NCBI RefSeq assembly: GCF_001984155.1
Contig: NZ_MTQO01000052.1
Location: 186,001 to 250,000 of the forward strand
Source: Actinosynnema sp. ALI-1.44
Lineage (GTDB): Bacteria; Actinomycetota; Actinomycetes; Mycobacteriales; Pseudonocardiaceae
Length of the DNA: 64,000 bases
Reading direction: 5' to 3'
A program made the translations under genes and the position numbers. Shown here piece by piece: positions 32,622 to 41,184 of the stretch; position 1 is the stretch's first letter; the number at the start of each line of letters is the position of its first letter. Below the pieces are notes generated by a model. The model was not told the origin of the DNA. It saw only the letters and a list, made by a program, of their open reading frames with translations, and searched no databases.

Positions 32622-33524
32622 TTAGGCCCCCTGCTCGGACCCTGTGTAGTGCGCGGCGTCGTCGCCCTCCACGATCCGGCTGGTCGAGCCGTCGATCGCG
32701 ACCGGTGCGTCACCGACGACGGTGACCCTGTGCAACAGCCGCGGCTGGGTCCCGTAGTCGTCGGGCGCGTAGTGCTGGGTGGCGCGGTTGTCGAAGATGA
32801 GCACGTCGCCGGGCGCCCACTGCCAGCGCACGACGTTCTCCGGCCTGGTCACGTACGACTGGAAGATCCGCAGGATGTCCGCTGATTCCGCTGTGGACAG
32901 CCCGACGATCCGGGTGGCGAACCCGCCGACGAACAGGCCACGCTCCCCCGTCTCGGGGTGGACGCGCACGACCGGGTGTTCGGTGCGGTAGCGGGTCGTG
33001 GTGAACACGCGCCGGTACTCAGCGGCCTTGGCGCTGCTAGGCGGATCCGCGTAGTCGTAGTCGTTCGTGTGCACGGCCCACAATGTGTCGGCGAAGTCCC
33101 TCAACGGGCCGGGCAGGTCGTTGTACGCGGCCACCGAGTTCGCGATCAGCGTGTTGCCGCCCGACTCCGGGATCACGATGCCCCGCAACGACGTCGCCTT
33201 CGGCGGCGTGCGGACGAACGTGACGTCGGTGTGCCAGCGGTTGGCGCGGATGCCTTCGTCGCCGTTGACCGCGAGCACGTTCGGTGCGCCTTCGACCGAC
33301 GGGACCGTCGGGTGTGCTGTGGTGAGTTCGCCGAACAGGGACGCGAACCGGGCGTGCCCGGCGTCGTCGAGGTCCTGTCCACGGAAGAACAACGCCTTGT
33401 GTTCGTTCAGCGCCGAGGTGAGGAACTCCGCGGGTGGCAGGTCCCGTGCGAGGTCGGCACCGAGTACCTCGGCACCGATCCGCCCGCCGATCCTGCGGAC
33501 TTCCAGTGACGTGATCGTCGTCAT
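32622..33524 (-). CDS. TauD/TfdA-family Fe(II)/2-oxoglutarate dioxygenase
   Basis: A 300-residue dioxygenase. The iron triad is HTD in RWHTDVTF plus the distal His in TQHYAP, and the 2-oxoglutarate arginine lies in RLLHRVTV. The ATG at 33524 follows GAAGGGA. Family members hydroxylate taurine, other sulfonates, sulfate esters or 2,4-D, releasing sulfite or another leaving group. The SsuABC-type transporter and flavin monooxygenase upstream on the same strand make sulfur scavenging from an organosulfonate the likely role, although a 264-bp gap separates it from the transporter. Confidence 0.9.
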   Translation of the reverse strand: MTTITSLEVRRIGGRIGAEVLGADLARDLPPAEFLTSALNEHKALFFRGQDLDDAGHARFASLFGELTTAHPTVPSVEGAPNVLAVNGDEGIRANRWHTDVTFVRTPPKATSLRGIVIPESGGNTLIANSVAAYNDLPGPLRDFADTLWAVHTNDYDYADPPSSAKAAEYRRVFTTTRYRTEHPVVRVHPETGERGLFVGGFATRIVGLSTAESADILRIFQSYVTRPENVVRWQWAPGDVLIFDNRATQHYAPDDYGTQPRLLHRVTVVGDAPVAIDGSTSRIVEGDDAAHYTGSEQGA

Positions 33525-33788
33525 GATGTTCCCTTCACGAGGTGATCTCAGGTCCACGCGGGTCGAGCTTCGGCTCGACAGCGCGGGCGGCTCCGGGTGT
33601 GCGACCGTGCCCCCGGCCGATGCGTTCCCGGTAGCTGCCCCAGCAGCGCGCCGAGCCCGCGGGCAGCGGAATTCGTTGACGGACTCGTAGGTCTGGTCGA
33701 GTACACGAGCCATCCAGCCACCGAGGGCTTCCCGGCTGGCCATGGCTCGTTCCCGTGCCTCGGGCGTCGACCACCAGGACGTCCGCCG
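33525..33788. other. 264-bp intergenic stretch between permease and TauD-like gene
   Basis: No gene is recognised. It contains the hairpin at 33562-33579. The TauD-like gene may have its own promoter here, but no convincing -35/-10 pair was found. Confidence 0.4.
33562..33579 (-). promoter_or_regulatory. UUCG-tetraloop hairpin in the TauD leader
   Basis: GTCGAGC and GCTCGAC pair perfectly around TTCG, about 40 nt upstream of the TauD-like start codon. On the minus strand the loop reads CGAA. It may be a terminator of the transporter operon or an attenuating leader structure. Confidence 0.35.
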
Positions 33789-34601
33789 TCAGACGCGCCA
33801 TGACGTGAACCTGCGCTCGAGCACCACCAGGATCTGGTTGAACACCAGGCCGTACAACGACAACGTGACGATGCCCGCGTACATCTGCGGCACCGCGAAG
33901 TTGTACTGCGACGAGTTGATCAGGTAGCCGAGCCCGGCCTTGGCACCGACCATTTCGGCGGCGACCAGCACCAGGATCGACACCGCTCCGGCCAGCCGGA
34001 CCCCCGTGAAGATCATCGGCACCGAGGCGGGCAGGATCACCTTCTGGAACAGCCGCAGCGGCGGCAGGTTCATCGACCGGGCCAGCTTCACCAGCGTCGG
34101 GTCGGCGCTGCCGACCGCGCTGATGGTGTTGAGCAGGATCGGCCACGTGCAGGCGTAGAACACGATCGAGATCTTGGACGTCTCCCCGATGCCCAGCAGC
34201 AGCACGAACACCGGCAGCAGCGCCAGCGCGGCGGTGTTGCGGAACACCTCCAGCAACGGCCCGAGCAGGTCCGCCACTGGCCGGTACCAGCCGATCAGCA
34301 GGCCGAGCGGCACGGCTGTGACGACCGCGAGCCCGAAGCCGCTGAGCGACCGGACCAGGCTGGCCTCGAAGTTGGTGAGCAGTTGCCCGTTGCCGAGCAG
34401 TTCCCACCAGGCGACGGCCACCTCCGAGAACGGGGGCAGGAACGTCCGGTCGGTCAGGTCCAGCCGGGGTGCCAGTTCCCAGATCACCAGCAGCGCCACG
34501 ATGGCCGCGCTCTTGGTGACCGCGGTCCTCAGCAGTCTTGGGCGTGGGCGGGCTGGTGCGGGAGCGGCGACCACCGTGGCCCGCTCCAGTATCGCGGTCA
34601 T
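33789..34601 (-). CDS. ABC transporter permease, SsuC/TauC type
   Basis: A 270-residue permease with six predicted helices. The first is AAIVALLVIWELAPRL, and the EAA loop (RLFQKVILPASVPMIFTGVRLAG) that contacts the ATPase is clear. This pattern belongs to sulfonate/nitrate/aliphatic sulfonate permeases. It follows the ATPase gene by 52 bp on the minus strand. Together with the ATPase (34654) and binding protein (35427) it forms a complete importer. Confidence 0.92.
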   Translation of the reverse strand: MTAILERATVVAAPAPARPRPRLLRTAVTKSAAIVALLVIWELAPRLDLTDRTFLPPFSEVAVAWWELLGNGQLLTNFEASLVRSLSGFGLAVVTAVPLGLLIGWYRPVADLLGPLLEVFRNTAALALLPVFVLLLGIGETSKISIVFYACTWPILLNTISAVGSADPTLVKLARSMNLPPLRLFQKVILPASVPMIFTGVRLAGAVSILVLVAAEMVGAKAGLGYLINSSQYNFAVPQMYAGIVTLSLYGLVFNQILVVLERRFTSWRV

Positions 34602-34653
34602 AGCTGTTCCGCCTCTCCGAGATTTCTACGCCTGGTCACCTTGGACCGGGGGG

Positions 34654-35430
34654 TCATACCGTCTCCTTCTCGTGCAGCAAGGACCAGACTTCGTGCCGGT
34701 AACGGCCGAAGATCGGGCTGGACCTCAGGTCCGCCTCGGCCGACCGGGCACCGAGGTCGATCGGCAGGACCTCCTTGAGCCGTCCCGGTCGTGACGTCAT
34801 CACCGCGACCCGGGTGCCCAAGTACACGGCCTCTTCGATGCCGTGGGTGACGAACACGATCGTCTTGCCGGTGCGCTGCCAGATCCGCAGCAGTTCGTCC
34901 TGAAGGGACTCACGGGTCTGCGCGTCGAGCGCCGCGAACGGCTCGTCCATCAGCAGCACGTCCGGGTCGTACGCGAGACTGCGCGCGATGGCCACGCGCT
35001 GGCGCATCCCGCCGGACAGTTCGTGCGGGTAGCGTTTCTCGAAGCCGGACAAGCCGACCAGGTCAAGGAACTCCTTGGCCCGCTTGGCTCGCGCACGGCG
35101 TGGCGTGCTGGTGGCCTCAAGGCCGAACTCCACGTTGGACTGCGCGGTTCGCCACGGCAGCAGGGCGTACTGCTGGAAGACGATCCCCCGGTCGAGTCCC
35201 GGTCCGGTGACCGGCTTGCCGTCGACGAGCACACGTCCGGTGGTCGGCATGGTCAGGCCCCCGAGCAGGTCGAGCAACGTGGACTTGCCGCAGCCGCTCG
35301 GGCCGACGACCACCACGAACTCGCCGGGCTCGACGTCGAGGGAGAACTCCTCGACGGCGGTGAACCGTTCGGCCGAGCCGCGGATCGGGAAGTCCTTGCA
35401 CACGGCATCGAACGCGATCTTCGGTGTCAC
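34654..35430 (-). CDS. ABC transporter ATPase, SsuB/TauB type
   Basis: A 258-residue ATPase with Walker A GPSGCGKST, Q loop VFQQYALLPWRT, signature LSGGMRQR, Walker B VLLMDEPFAALD and H-loop FVTHGIEEA, all intact. The sequence is of the sulfonate/nitrate uptake subfamily. Its start overlaps the end of the binding protein gene by 4 nt (35427-35430), so they are translated together. Confidence 0.94.
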   Translation of the reverse strand: MTPKIAFDAVCKDFPIRGSAERFTAVEEFSLDVEPGEFVVVVGPSGCGKSTLLDLLGGLTMPTTGRVLVDGKPVTGPGLDRGIVFQQYALLPWRTAQSNVEFGLEATSTPRRARAKRAKEFLDLVGLSGFEKRYPHELSGGMRQRVAIARSLAYDPDVLLMDEPFAALDAQTRESLQDELLRIWQRTGKTIVFVTHGIEEAVYLGTRVAVMTSRPGRLKEVLPIDLGARSAEADLRSSPIFGRYRHEVWSLLHEKETV

Positions 35431-36413
35431 ACGATCCCCCCGTTGAACTGGTTGCTGTACAGATCGCCCACCTTCACCGCACCGGGTTCGAGGTCACCGC
35501 GTTCGGTCAGCCAGTCCACCCACACCTGCAACTCTTTGTCCTGGATGCGGCCGCCGGGTTCGGCGACACCGTAGGACTTCCAGTAGTCCAGCGGATCCGG
35601 GTCCTCGTTGCGGGCGCGCCGGGTGAGGATGTCCCTCATCCGTTTGATCACCTGGTCGCGAGGTGTGGTCCGGGACCAGTCGATGGCTTTCGCGACCGCT
35701 GTGACAAACGTTTTCGTGGTGCTCGGGTTGTCCTTCAGGAACCGTTCGGTCATCACGTAGGTACCCGCGGAGAACCGGCCGAGCAGGTCGAAGTCGGTGA
35801 ACAGTGGCCGGATGCCGCCGGTCTTGAGCGCCTTGTCACGCAGGATCCCGCCGAGCACCGCGACGTCGACCTGTCCCTGCCGCAGTGCCTGTTCGGTGTT
35901 CACCGGCGGCAGCGCCAGCCGTTCGACCTGGCCGAACTCGGCCCGCTCGACGCCGTTGCGCTGCAGGTACGTGTCCAGCATGGCCTCGGAGTGCGCGCCG
36001 AGCGTGTTCATGCCGACCTTGGCGCCCACCAGGTCACGGGCCGAGCGGATCCGTGAGTTCGCCAGGACGTAGTACCCGCTGAACTGGGCCTCGTCCACAC
36101 CGTAGTAACTGATCACCGCGGTGATCGGGGCGTTGCCGGACGCCAGTTTGACCACCGCGCCGTTGAACGCGCCGCCGAAGTCGACCTGCCCGGTCGCGGC
36201 GGACTGGATGTCCTGCGGGCCGCTGATGGTGTTGCCGACCCACTCCAGCTTCACGTCGCCGAGATACCCGAGGTCCGCGGCCAGTTCCGGCGGCGTGACC
36301 TGCCCGGCCCAACCCTGGTAGCGCACCGTCTTGGTCTCGCCGGATGCCGAACCTGTGCCACATCCCGCGACGATTCCACCCGCCAGGACAAGGAAAGCAC
36401 GCCTGTTGACCAC
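35427..36413 (-). CDS. Substrate-binding lipoprotein, SsuA/NMT1-like
   Basis: A 328-residue binding protein. The N-terminus has an RR pair (NRRAFLVLAGG) and a lipobox GIVAGC, so it is likely exported (possibly by Tat) and lipid-anchored. The body is an SsuA/NMT1-like two-lobe fold (GAFNGAVVKLASG, DLVGAKVGMNTLGAHSE). The GTG at 36413 is preferred to 36422 because the GGAGGT site is 7 nt from it. It is the ligand-recognising part of the importer; sulfonate is inferred from the neighbours. Confidence 0.88.
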   Translation of the reverse strand: MVNRRAFLVLAGGIVAGCGTGSASGETKTVRYQGWAGQVTPPELAADLGYLGDVKLEWVGNTISGPQDIQSAATGQVDFGGAFNGAVVKLASGNAPITAVISYYGVDEAQFSGYYVLANSRIRSARDLVGAKVGMNTLGAHSEAMLDTYLQRNGVERAEFGQVERLALPPVNTEQALRQGQVDVAVLGGILRDKALKTGGIRPLFTDFDLLGRFSAGTYVMTERFLKDNPSTTKTFVTAVAKAIDWSRTTPRDQVIKRMRDILTRRARNEDPDPLDYWKSYGVAEPGGRIQDKELQVWVDWLTERGDLEPGAVKVGDLYSNQFNGGIV

Positions 36414-36427
36414 TGTGGACACCTCCT

Positions 36428-37744
36428 TCAGACCGTCACCGGCGCCAGGTTCGACAAGCCGTAGTGATCACGCAAGGTCGAGCCGGTGTAGCGGCTGCGG
36501 AACAGCCCGCGGTCACGCAGTCTGGGCACCACCGTCTCGACGAACTGCTCCAGCCCGTGTGGCAGCAGCGGCGGCATGACGTTGAAGCCGTCCGCGGCGC
36601 CCTGGTCGAACCACGTCTGGATGTGGTCGGTGATGGTGTCCGGTGTTCCCGCGACCACCTGGTGGCCACGGCCGCCGCCCAGCCGCGACAGGATCTGCCG
36701 CAACGTCAACTGCTCGCGCACGGCCAGGTCACGCACGAGTTCGAACCGACTCCTGGCGCCGTTGACCCGCTGCACCGGCGGCAGTTCGGGCAGTCGCCGG
36801 TCGAGCGGGTGCCCGGTCAGGTCCACGCCGATCATCTCCGACAGCTGGCGGACCGCGCGGACGGGCACGATCAGCTCGTCCAGTTCTCGCGCCAGCTGAT
36901 CGGCTTCGGCCTGTGTGGCACCGAGTACCGGCACGATCCCCGGCAGGACCTTCACCGAGTCCGGGTCCCGTCCCTGTTCGGCCACCCTGGCCTTGAGGTC
37001 GGTGTAGAACGCGCGCGCCGAGTCGAACGTCTGGTGCGCGGTGAACACGGCTTCCGCGTGCTGCGCGGCGAAGGTCCTGCCGTCCTCGGACGATCCCGCT
37101 TGGACGAGCAACGGCCGCCCCTGCGGGCCGCGGATCGAGTTCAGCGGGCCCCGGACCTGGTAGAACCGGCCCACGTGGCCGAGTTCCCGAACCTTGGCCG
37201 GGTCGGTGTAGACACCGGTTGCCCTGTCGACGACCAGCGCGTCGGCATCCCAGCTGTCCCACAACCGGTTGGTGATGCCGACGAACTCGGCCGCGCGCTC
37301 GTATCGTTCGGCGTGGTCGGCCGCCGCGTCACGGGAGAAGTTCTGCGCGGCCCGGTCGCCCGCGGTGGTCACGATGTTCCAGCCCGCGCGGCCGCCGCTG
37401 ATGTGGTCGAGCGACGAGAACCACCTCGCGACGTTGTACGGCTCGCTGTAACTGGTCGACACGGTCGCGATCAGTCCGATGTGGCTCGTCGCGGCCGCGA
37501 TCGCGGTGAGCAGCGTGATCGGTTCGAAGACCTGGGCGGCGGTGTGCTCGATGTCGCCCCACACCTGGACTCCGTCGGCGAGGAAGACCGAGTCGAACGT
37601 GCCGTGCTCGGCGATCCGCGCCAGGTTCTGGAAGTGCCGGACGTCGGTCAGCGCGGCCGGATCGGCCAGCGGGTGTCGCCACGCCGCCTCGTGATGGCCG
37701 ACGCCCATCAGGAAGGCGTTGAGGTGCAAGTGCCGCTCCGGCAT
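36428..37744 (-). CDS. FMN-dependent monooxygenase, NtaA/SnaA/DszA family
   Basis: A 438-residue luciferase-like flavin monooxygenase. Family marks are FLADGVQVWGD, YNVARWFSSLDHISGGRAGW and LVQAGSSEDGR. The group oxidises nitrilotriacetate, dibenzothiophene sulfone, pristinamycin or other sulfur/nitrogen compounds with FMNH2 supplied by a separate reductase, which is not encoded nearby. The ATG at 37744 (MPERHLHLNAF) follows TGGAGAAA. It is 14 bp upstream of the binding protein gene and surely in its operon, so C-S bond cleavage of the imported sulfur compound is the best guess. Confidence 0.9.
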   Translation of the reverse strand: MPERHLHLNAFLMGVGHHEAAWRHPLADPAALTDVRHFQNLARIAEHGTFDSVFLADGVQVWGDIEHTAAQVFEPITLLTAIAAATSHIGLIATVSTSYSEPYNVARWFSSLDHISGGRAGWNIVTTAGDRAAQNFSRDAAADHAERYERAAEFVGITNRLWDSWDADALVVDRATGVYTDPAKVRELGHVGRFYQVRGPLNSIRGPQGRPLLVQAGSSEDGRTFAAQHAEAVFTAHQTFDSARAFYTDLKARVAEQGRDPDSVKVLPGIVPVLGATQAEADQLARELDELIVPVRAVRQLSEMIGVDLTGHPLDRRLPELPPVQRVNGARSRFELVRDLAVREQLTLRQILSRLGGGRGHQVVAGTPDTITDHIQTWFDQGAADGFNVMPPLLPHGLEQFVETVVPRLRDRGLFRSRYTGSTLRDHYGLSNLAPVTV

Positions 37745-37844
37745 GGGTTTCTCCAGGATCGTCGCGCGGTGGGATGCGTCCAATACTGGGAATGCCGCGA
37801 CGGGACGGTCAACTTTGCGACGGATGAAATTAAGTCGGGCCCAC

Positions 37845-38987
37845 TCAGTGAGACGTGGGCGCGAACGACGCCGACAGCGGATTACCGTAGAGCATGTCCA
37901 AAGCAGCCGCCCCCGCCGAGACGGCCAGCACGGTCGACGAGTCGAAACTGCTTGCGGTCACCGGGTTTCCCGGCGCGCGCGAGCGTGTGCCGACTTCCTC
38001 GCGGACAGCGGCGAGGCATTCGGGAAAGGAGTTCGCACCGAGTTCCGAGACCACCAGCAGGTCCGGGTTCACCAGGTCGTACAGCAAAGCGGCGACACGT
38101 CCGATGATCCGGCTGCGCTCGGCCAACTGCCGACGCGCCACGACATCGCCCGACTCGGCGGCCGCGAGCAGGTCCCAGAACGACCGCCCGGCGACCCGGC
38201 GAGACCACGCCTGATCGGCCACCGTTGCCTCGAAACACCCGAAATGCCCTTCGGGGCAACGGACAGCCGGATCACCGACGGGCAGGTGCGCGATGTCGCC
38301 CGCGGCGGAACGCCTGCCGCGCATCGTCCGCCCGCCCATCCGGACGGCGGCGTCGACCACGTTGCCCACGAACAGGTACAGCACGGAGTCCCGATTCCCC
38401 ACCGCGCCGAACAGCTCCTCGGCGTGCATCAACGCACGCGTGTGGTTGTCCACGTGCACCGGCAGTCCGAGCCGTCGCGCGAACACGTCCCGCAACGGCA
38501 CGTCCCGCCAGCCCAGCGAGGCGTGCTCGACCATCACCCCGGCATCCTGGTCGACCCATCCCCCGGTGGCCACCCCGAGCGACAACGGAGCCTGACCCGG
38601 AATCACCTCGAGCACAAGCGAAGTGAGCTCGTCCGCGGCGTTCTCCAGTACCTCGACGGGATCGCCGGACACGTGCGGCACGCGACGCTGCGCGAGGACA
38701 CGGCACCGCAGATCCAGCACCACGACCGTGCAGAACTCGTGTGCCACGTGGACTCCGGCCACACGGTGGGTGTCGGTGTCGATGTCCAGTGGCGCGTGCG
38801 GGCGGCCCATCCGTTGGATGGCCGGCGTCTCGACGACCAGGCCGAGCTCCACCAGCCGCGCGCAATGGCGTGACACGGCGGCCCCGCTCAGTCCGGTGAG
38901 ACGGGACAGCGTCCGGCGCGGCACCGGGCCGTTCCGGAGCACCGCGCGCAACACCGCAGCCGCACTCGAAGTGGGACTCGCGACCAT
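37845..38987 (-). CDS. ROK-family transcriptional regulator
   Basis: A 380-residue ROK repressor: a winged helix at the N-terminus (NGPVPRRTLSRLTGLSGAAV) and a sugar-kinase-like domain (GVATGGWVDQDAG, HVDNHTRALMHAEE, the zinc-type CPEGHFGCFE). The usual CGCxGC zinc motif is reduced. The ATG at 38987 fits the family's start; the open frame reaches 39089. It lies 100 bp upstream of the organosulfur operon on the same strand and may regulate it, or may have served the deleted ABC operon at 39161. Confidence 0.87.
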   Translation of the reverse strand: MVASPTSSAAAVLRAVLRNGPVPRRTLSRLTGLSGAAVSRHCARLVELGLVVETPAIQRMGRPHAPLDIDTDTHRVAGVHVAHEFCTVVVLDLRCRVLAQRRVPHVSGDPVEVLENAADELTSLVLEVIPGQAPLSLGVATGGWVDQDAGVMVEHASLGWRDVPLRDVFARRLGLPVHVDNHTRALMHAEELFGAVGNRDSVLYLFVGNVVDAAVRMGGRTMRGRRSAAGDIAHLPVGDPAVRCPEGHFGCFEATVADQAWSRRVAGRSFWDLLAAAESGDVVARRQLAERSRIIGRVAALLYDLVNPDLLVVSELGANSFPECLAAVREEVGTRSRAPGNPVTASSFDSSTVLAVSAGAAALDMLYGNPLSASFAPTSH

Positions 38988-39092
38988 GGTCGGGATGATG
39001 GCAGCTATCCGCGCCGGACAAGCCCCTGTCCCACGCCGTGGACGCCGTTGACCGGCGCACACGTCGCTTCGCAAGCTGCAGTAGTGCATAGA

Positions 39093-39140
39093 CCTCGTGA
39101 GTGGTTAGCCGGGTCAGAACCCCGACAACCACTCACGAGG
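39093..39140. promoter_or_regulatory. 14-bp inverted repeat upstream of the ABC operon scar
   Basis: CCTCGTGAGTGGTT and AACCACTCACGAGG pair perfectly around 20 nt, which themselves contain GGGT-CAGA-ACCC. It lies just ahead of the ribosome site and GTG of the scar ORF. It could be a leader hairpin or a large operator for the ROK regulator or for the lost operon. Confidence 0.6.
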
Positions 39141-39160
39141 AGGGAGCAGAGGAGTTCGTT

Positions 39161-39361
39161 GTGTCATCCAGGTTAACGGCGGCGTTGCTCGCACAGCGCT
39201 CGTCGTCGCGGGCTGTTCACAAGCGGGCAACGCCGATCGCCGACCGCGTCGGGGTGATGCACGCGGGCCGGATCGTCGAATCCGGCCCGGTGCGTGACGT
39301 GCTGTCCGCCCTGCGGCACGAGTACACCCAGGGTCTGCTGGACGCTATCCCGGGACGCTGA
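39161..39361 (+). pseudogene. Scar of a peptide-type ABC operon: lipoprotein start joined to an ATPase end
   Basis: The first 12 codons from the GTG ([10 protein letters not shown]) read like the start of a signal peptide. Shifted by one base, the same DNA then reads [14 protein letters not shown], a lipobox. From about 39230 the original frame reads [18 protein letters not shown] and ends [14 protein letters not shown], the C-terminus of an oligopeptide-type (DppD/OppD) ABC ATPase. So a binding-protein 5' end and an ATPase 3' end are fused, with a frameshift, and about 4-5 kb of operon is missing between. Good leader signals (GAGGAGGGAGCAGAGGAG) remain. Confidence 0.65.
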
Positions 39362-40199
39362 CTCGGTTGCGCCTGCTGGACAGGAACAACGCGACCAACG
39401 TGACCAGGTACGGCGCCGCGTCGGTGGCCTGTTGCGGCAGCCCGAGGCCCTGCAGCCGGAAGCCCAGCGCTTCGGCGAGCCCAAACAACAACGCCGCCAG
39501 CAGCACGCCGATCGGGGTCGCGCGGCCGAGCATCACCGCTACCACCGCGATCCACCCGCGCCCGGCGGTCATGTTCTCGGCGAACAAGGTGACCGAACCC
39601 AGTGCCAACTGGGCGCCGCCGAGGCCGCACAACGCGCCCGCGGCGATGATCGCCCAGTACCGGTATTTCGTGACGCTCACGCCGAGAGCTCTCGCCGCCA
39701 GTGGCCGTTCGCCGACTCCGCGCAGCCGCAATCCCCACGGGTGGCGGTAGAGCAGCACCGCGAACGCGGCAACGGCGATCCAGGACACGTAGACCAGCAG
39801 CGACTGTCCGAGCACCGGTTCCAGTCCGTCCAGCGCCGGGTCGCTGAACGCGCCCTCGGTGCCGAAGACCGTGCGGATCAGGAAGCTCGTCAGGCCGACC
39901 GCGAGGAGGTTCGCGGCCACACCGATGACGATCGCGTCACCGCCGAACGTCACCGAGCCGACCGCCAGGATCAGCGAATACGCCGCCGACGCCACCACCG
40001 CTGTCAGGACACCGAGCCAGGCGCTGCCGGTGTACCAACTGCCCGCGACCGCGGCGAAGCACCCGACCAGCAGCGTGCCCTCCAGCGAAATGTTGAACAC
40101 ACCGGCGCGCTGGCACAACGCCCCACCCAACGCCGCGAAGAGGATCGGCGTCAACGCGGTCAGCGTGGACGAGATCAGGCTCAGGTCAAACACGAGCAC
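39345..40199 (-). CDS. ABC permease of a BMP-type nucleoside importer (second permease)
   Basis: A 284-residue permease with about eight helices. [21 protein letters not shown] is the conserved motif of the BmpD/YufQ-type (branched-chain-like) permeases for purine nucleosides. Its start lies 14 bp inside the end of the companion permease gene (40186-41184), so they are coupled. Its 3' end overlaps the ABC operon scar by 17 bp convergently. Confidence 0.9.
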   Translation of the reverse strand: MLVFDLSLISSTLTALTPILFAALGGALCQRAGVFNISLEGTLLVGCFAAVAGSWYTGSAWLGVLTAVVASAAYSLILAVGSVTFGGDAIVIGVAANLLAVGLTSFLIRTVFGTEGAFSDPALDGLEPVLGQSLLVYVSWIAVAAFAVLLYRHPWGLRLRGVGERPLAARALGVSVTKYRYWAIIAAGALCGLGGAQLALGSVTLFAENMTAGRGWIAVVAVMLGRATPIGVLLAALLFGLAEALGFRLQGLGLPQQATDAAPYLVTLVALFLSSRRNRVSVPG

Positions 40200-41184
40200 C
40201 TCGCTTGCGCAGCAGCCCCGAAGTCGCCGCCAGGAAGAGGATCAGCACCGCCTGCAGGATCGCGGTCAGCTCGCGCGGTACCTGCGTCGCGCGTTCCATC
40301 GCGAACCCGCCGCTGGTCAGCGCGGCGAAGAACACCGCCGCCACGAGCGTCCCGAGTGGATTCGCCCTGGCCAGCAAGGCCGCCAGCAGGCCGATCCACG
40401 TGTACTGCGGCGTGATCAGCGCGCCGTCGATGAACCGGTACGGGAACCCCATCGCCACCATCGCCCCGACCAGCCCGGCCGTGCCCCCGGAGAAGGCGAG
40501 CAACCGCACGGTCAGCCGTGGCCGGTCGATCCCGGCGTACTCGGCGAACCGCGCGTTCCACCCCGTCACCCGTGCTTCGAAGCCCGCCGGGGTGCGTGCG
40601 TCGACCACTGTGTACACCAAAACCACCACGAGCACGACGACGAGCGCGGCCAACTCGGGCAGCCGGGCGCCGTCCGGCAGCTGCGGGGTCTGCGGCAGGC
40701 TGGATCCCTCGTCTTTCAGCGGAAAGCGCACTAGATAGCTAGCCAGGGACATCGCCGGATAACTCAGTAGCAAGGTACTGACCAGGAGCGGCACACCGAA
40801 CCGGTTCTCGCACAACGCCGCCAGGACCGCGTACGCGCCTCCGGCGAGGATCCCGGCGAGCAACGCGAGCACGGCACTGCCGGTGCCGAGCCCGACCGTG
40901 ACGGCACTGATCGCGCCGAGCACCAGCTGACCGTCACCACCGAGGTTCACCATGCCCGCCCGCAACGGGATGGCCAACGCCGTGGCCAGCCCGGCGACCG
41001 GGACCACGTAGGCCAGCGTGTCGGCGAACCCGTCCGGGCCGAACGCGCCCGACACGATCGACTGGTACGCCACCAGTGGATCCGCACCCGTGGCGAGCAG
41101 CAACACCGTGCCGATGACCAGCGCGGCCAGCACCGCGACCCCGACTGTCTTCAAGGGGGCTGTCTTCAAGGGGGCTGTCCTCAC
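40186..41184 (-). CDS. ABC permease of a BMP-type nucleoside importer (first permease)
   Basis: A 332-residue permease with multiple helices and the motif PLRAGMVNLGGDGQLVLGA, the counterpart of the EGxxL loop in its partner. The N-terminus contains a duplicated five-residue unit (TAPLK TAPLK) encoded by a perfect 15-bp tandem repeat. The start at 41184 overlaps the ATPase gene by 4 nt. It forms the membrane channel with the 39345 permease. Confidence 0.9.
   Translation of the reverse strand: MRTAPLKTAPLKTVGVAVLAALVIGTVLLLATGADPLVAYQSIVSGAFGPDGFADTLAYVVPVAGLATALAIPLRAGMVNLGGDGQLVLGAISAVTVGLGTGSAVLALLAGILAGGAYAVLAALCENRFGVPLLVSTLLLSYPAMSLASYLVRFPLKDEGSSLPQTPQLPDGARLPELAALVVVLVVVLVYTVVDARTPAGFEARVTGWNARFAEYAGIDRPRLTVRLLAFSGGTAGLVGAMVAMGFPYRFIDGALITPQYTWIGLLAALLARANPLGTLVAAVFFAALTSGGFAMERATQVPRELTAILQAVLILFLAATSGLLRKRGARV
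41149..41178. repeat. Perfect 15-bp tandem duplication inside the permease start
   Basis: CTTCAAGGGGGCTGT occurs twice back to back, within codons 2-13 of the permease gene. As 15 is a multiple of three the frame is kept. It resembles a replication-slippage event and could vary among strains. Confidence 0.85.

Noticed and set aside
39101-39361. Functional 86-residue ABC protein
   Set aside because: It has no Walker motifs and joins unrelated parts of two proteins; called a deletion scar.
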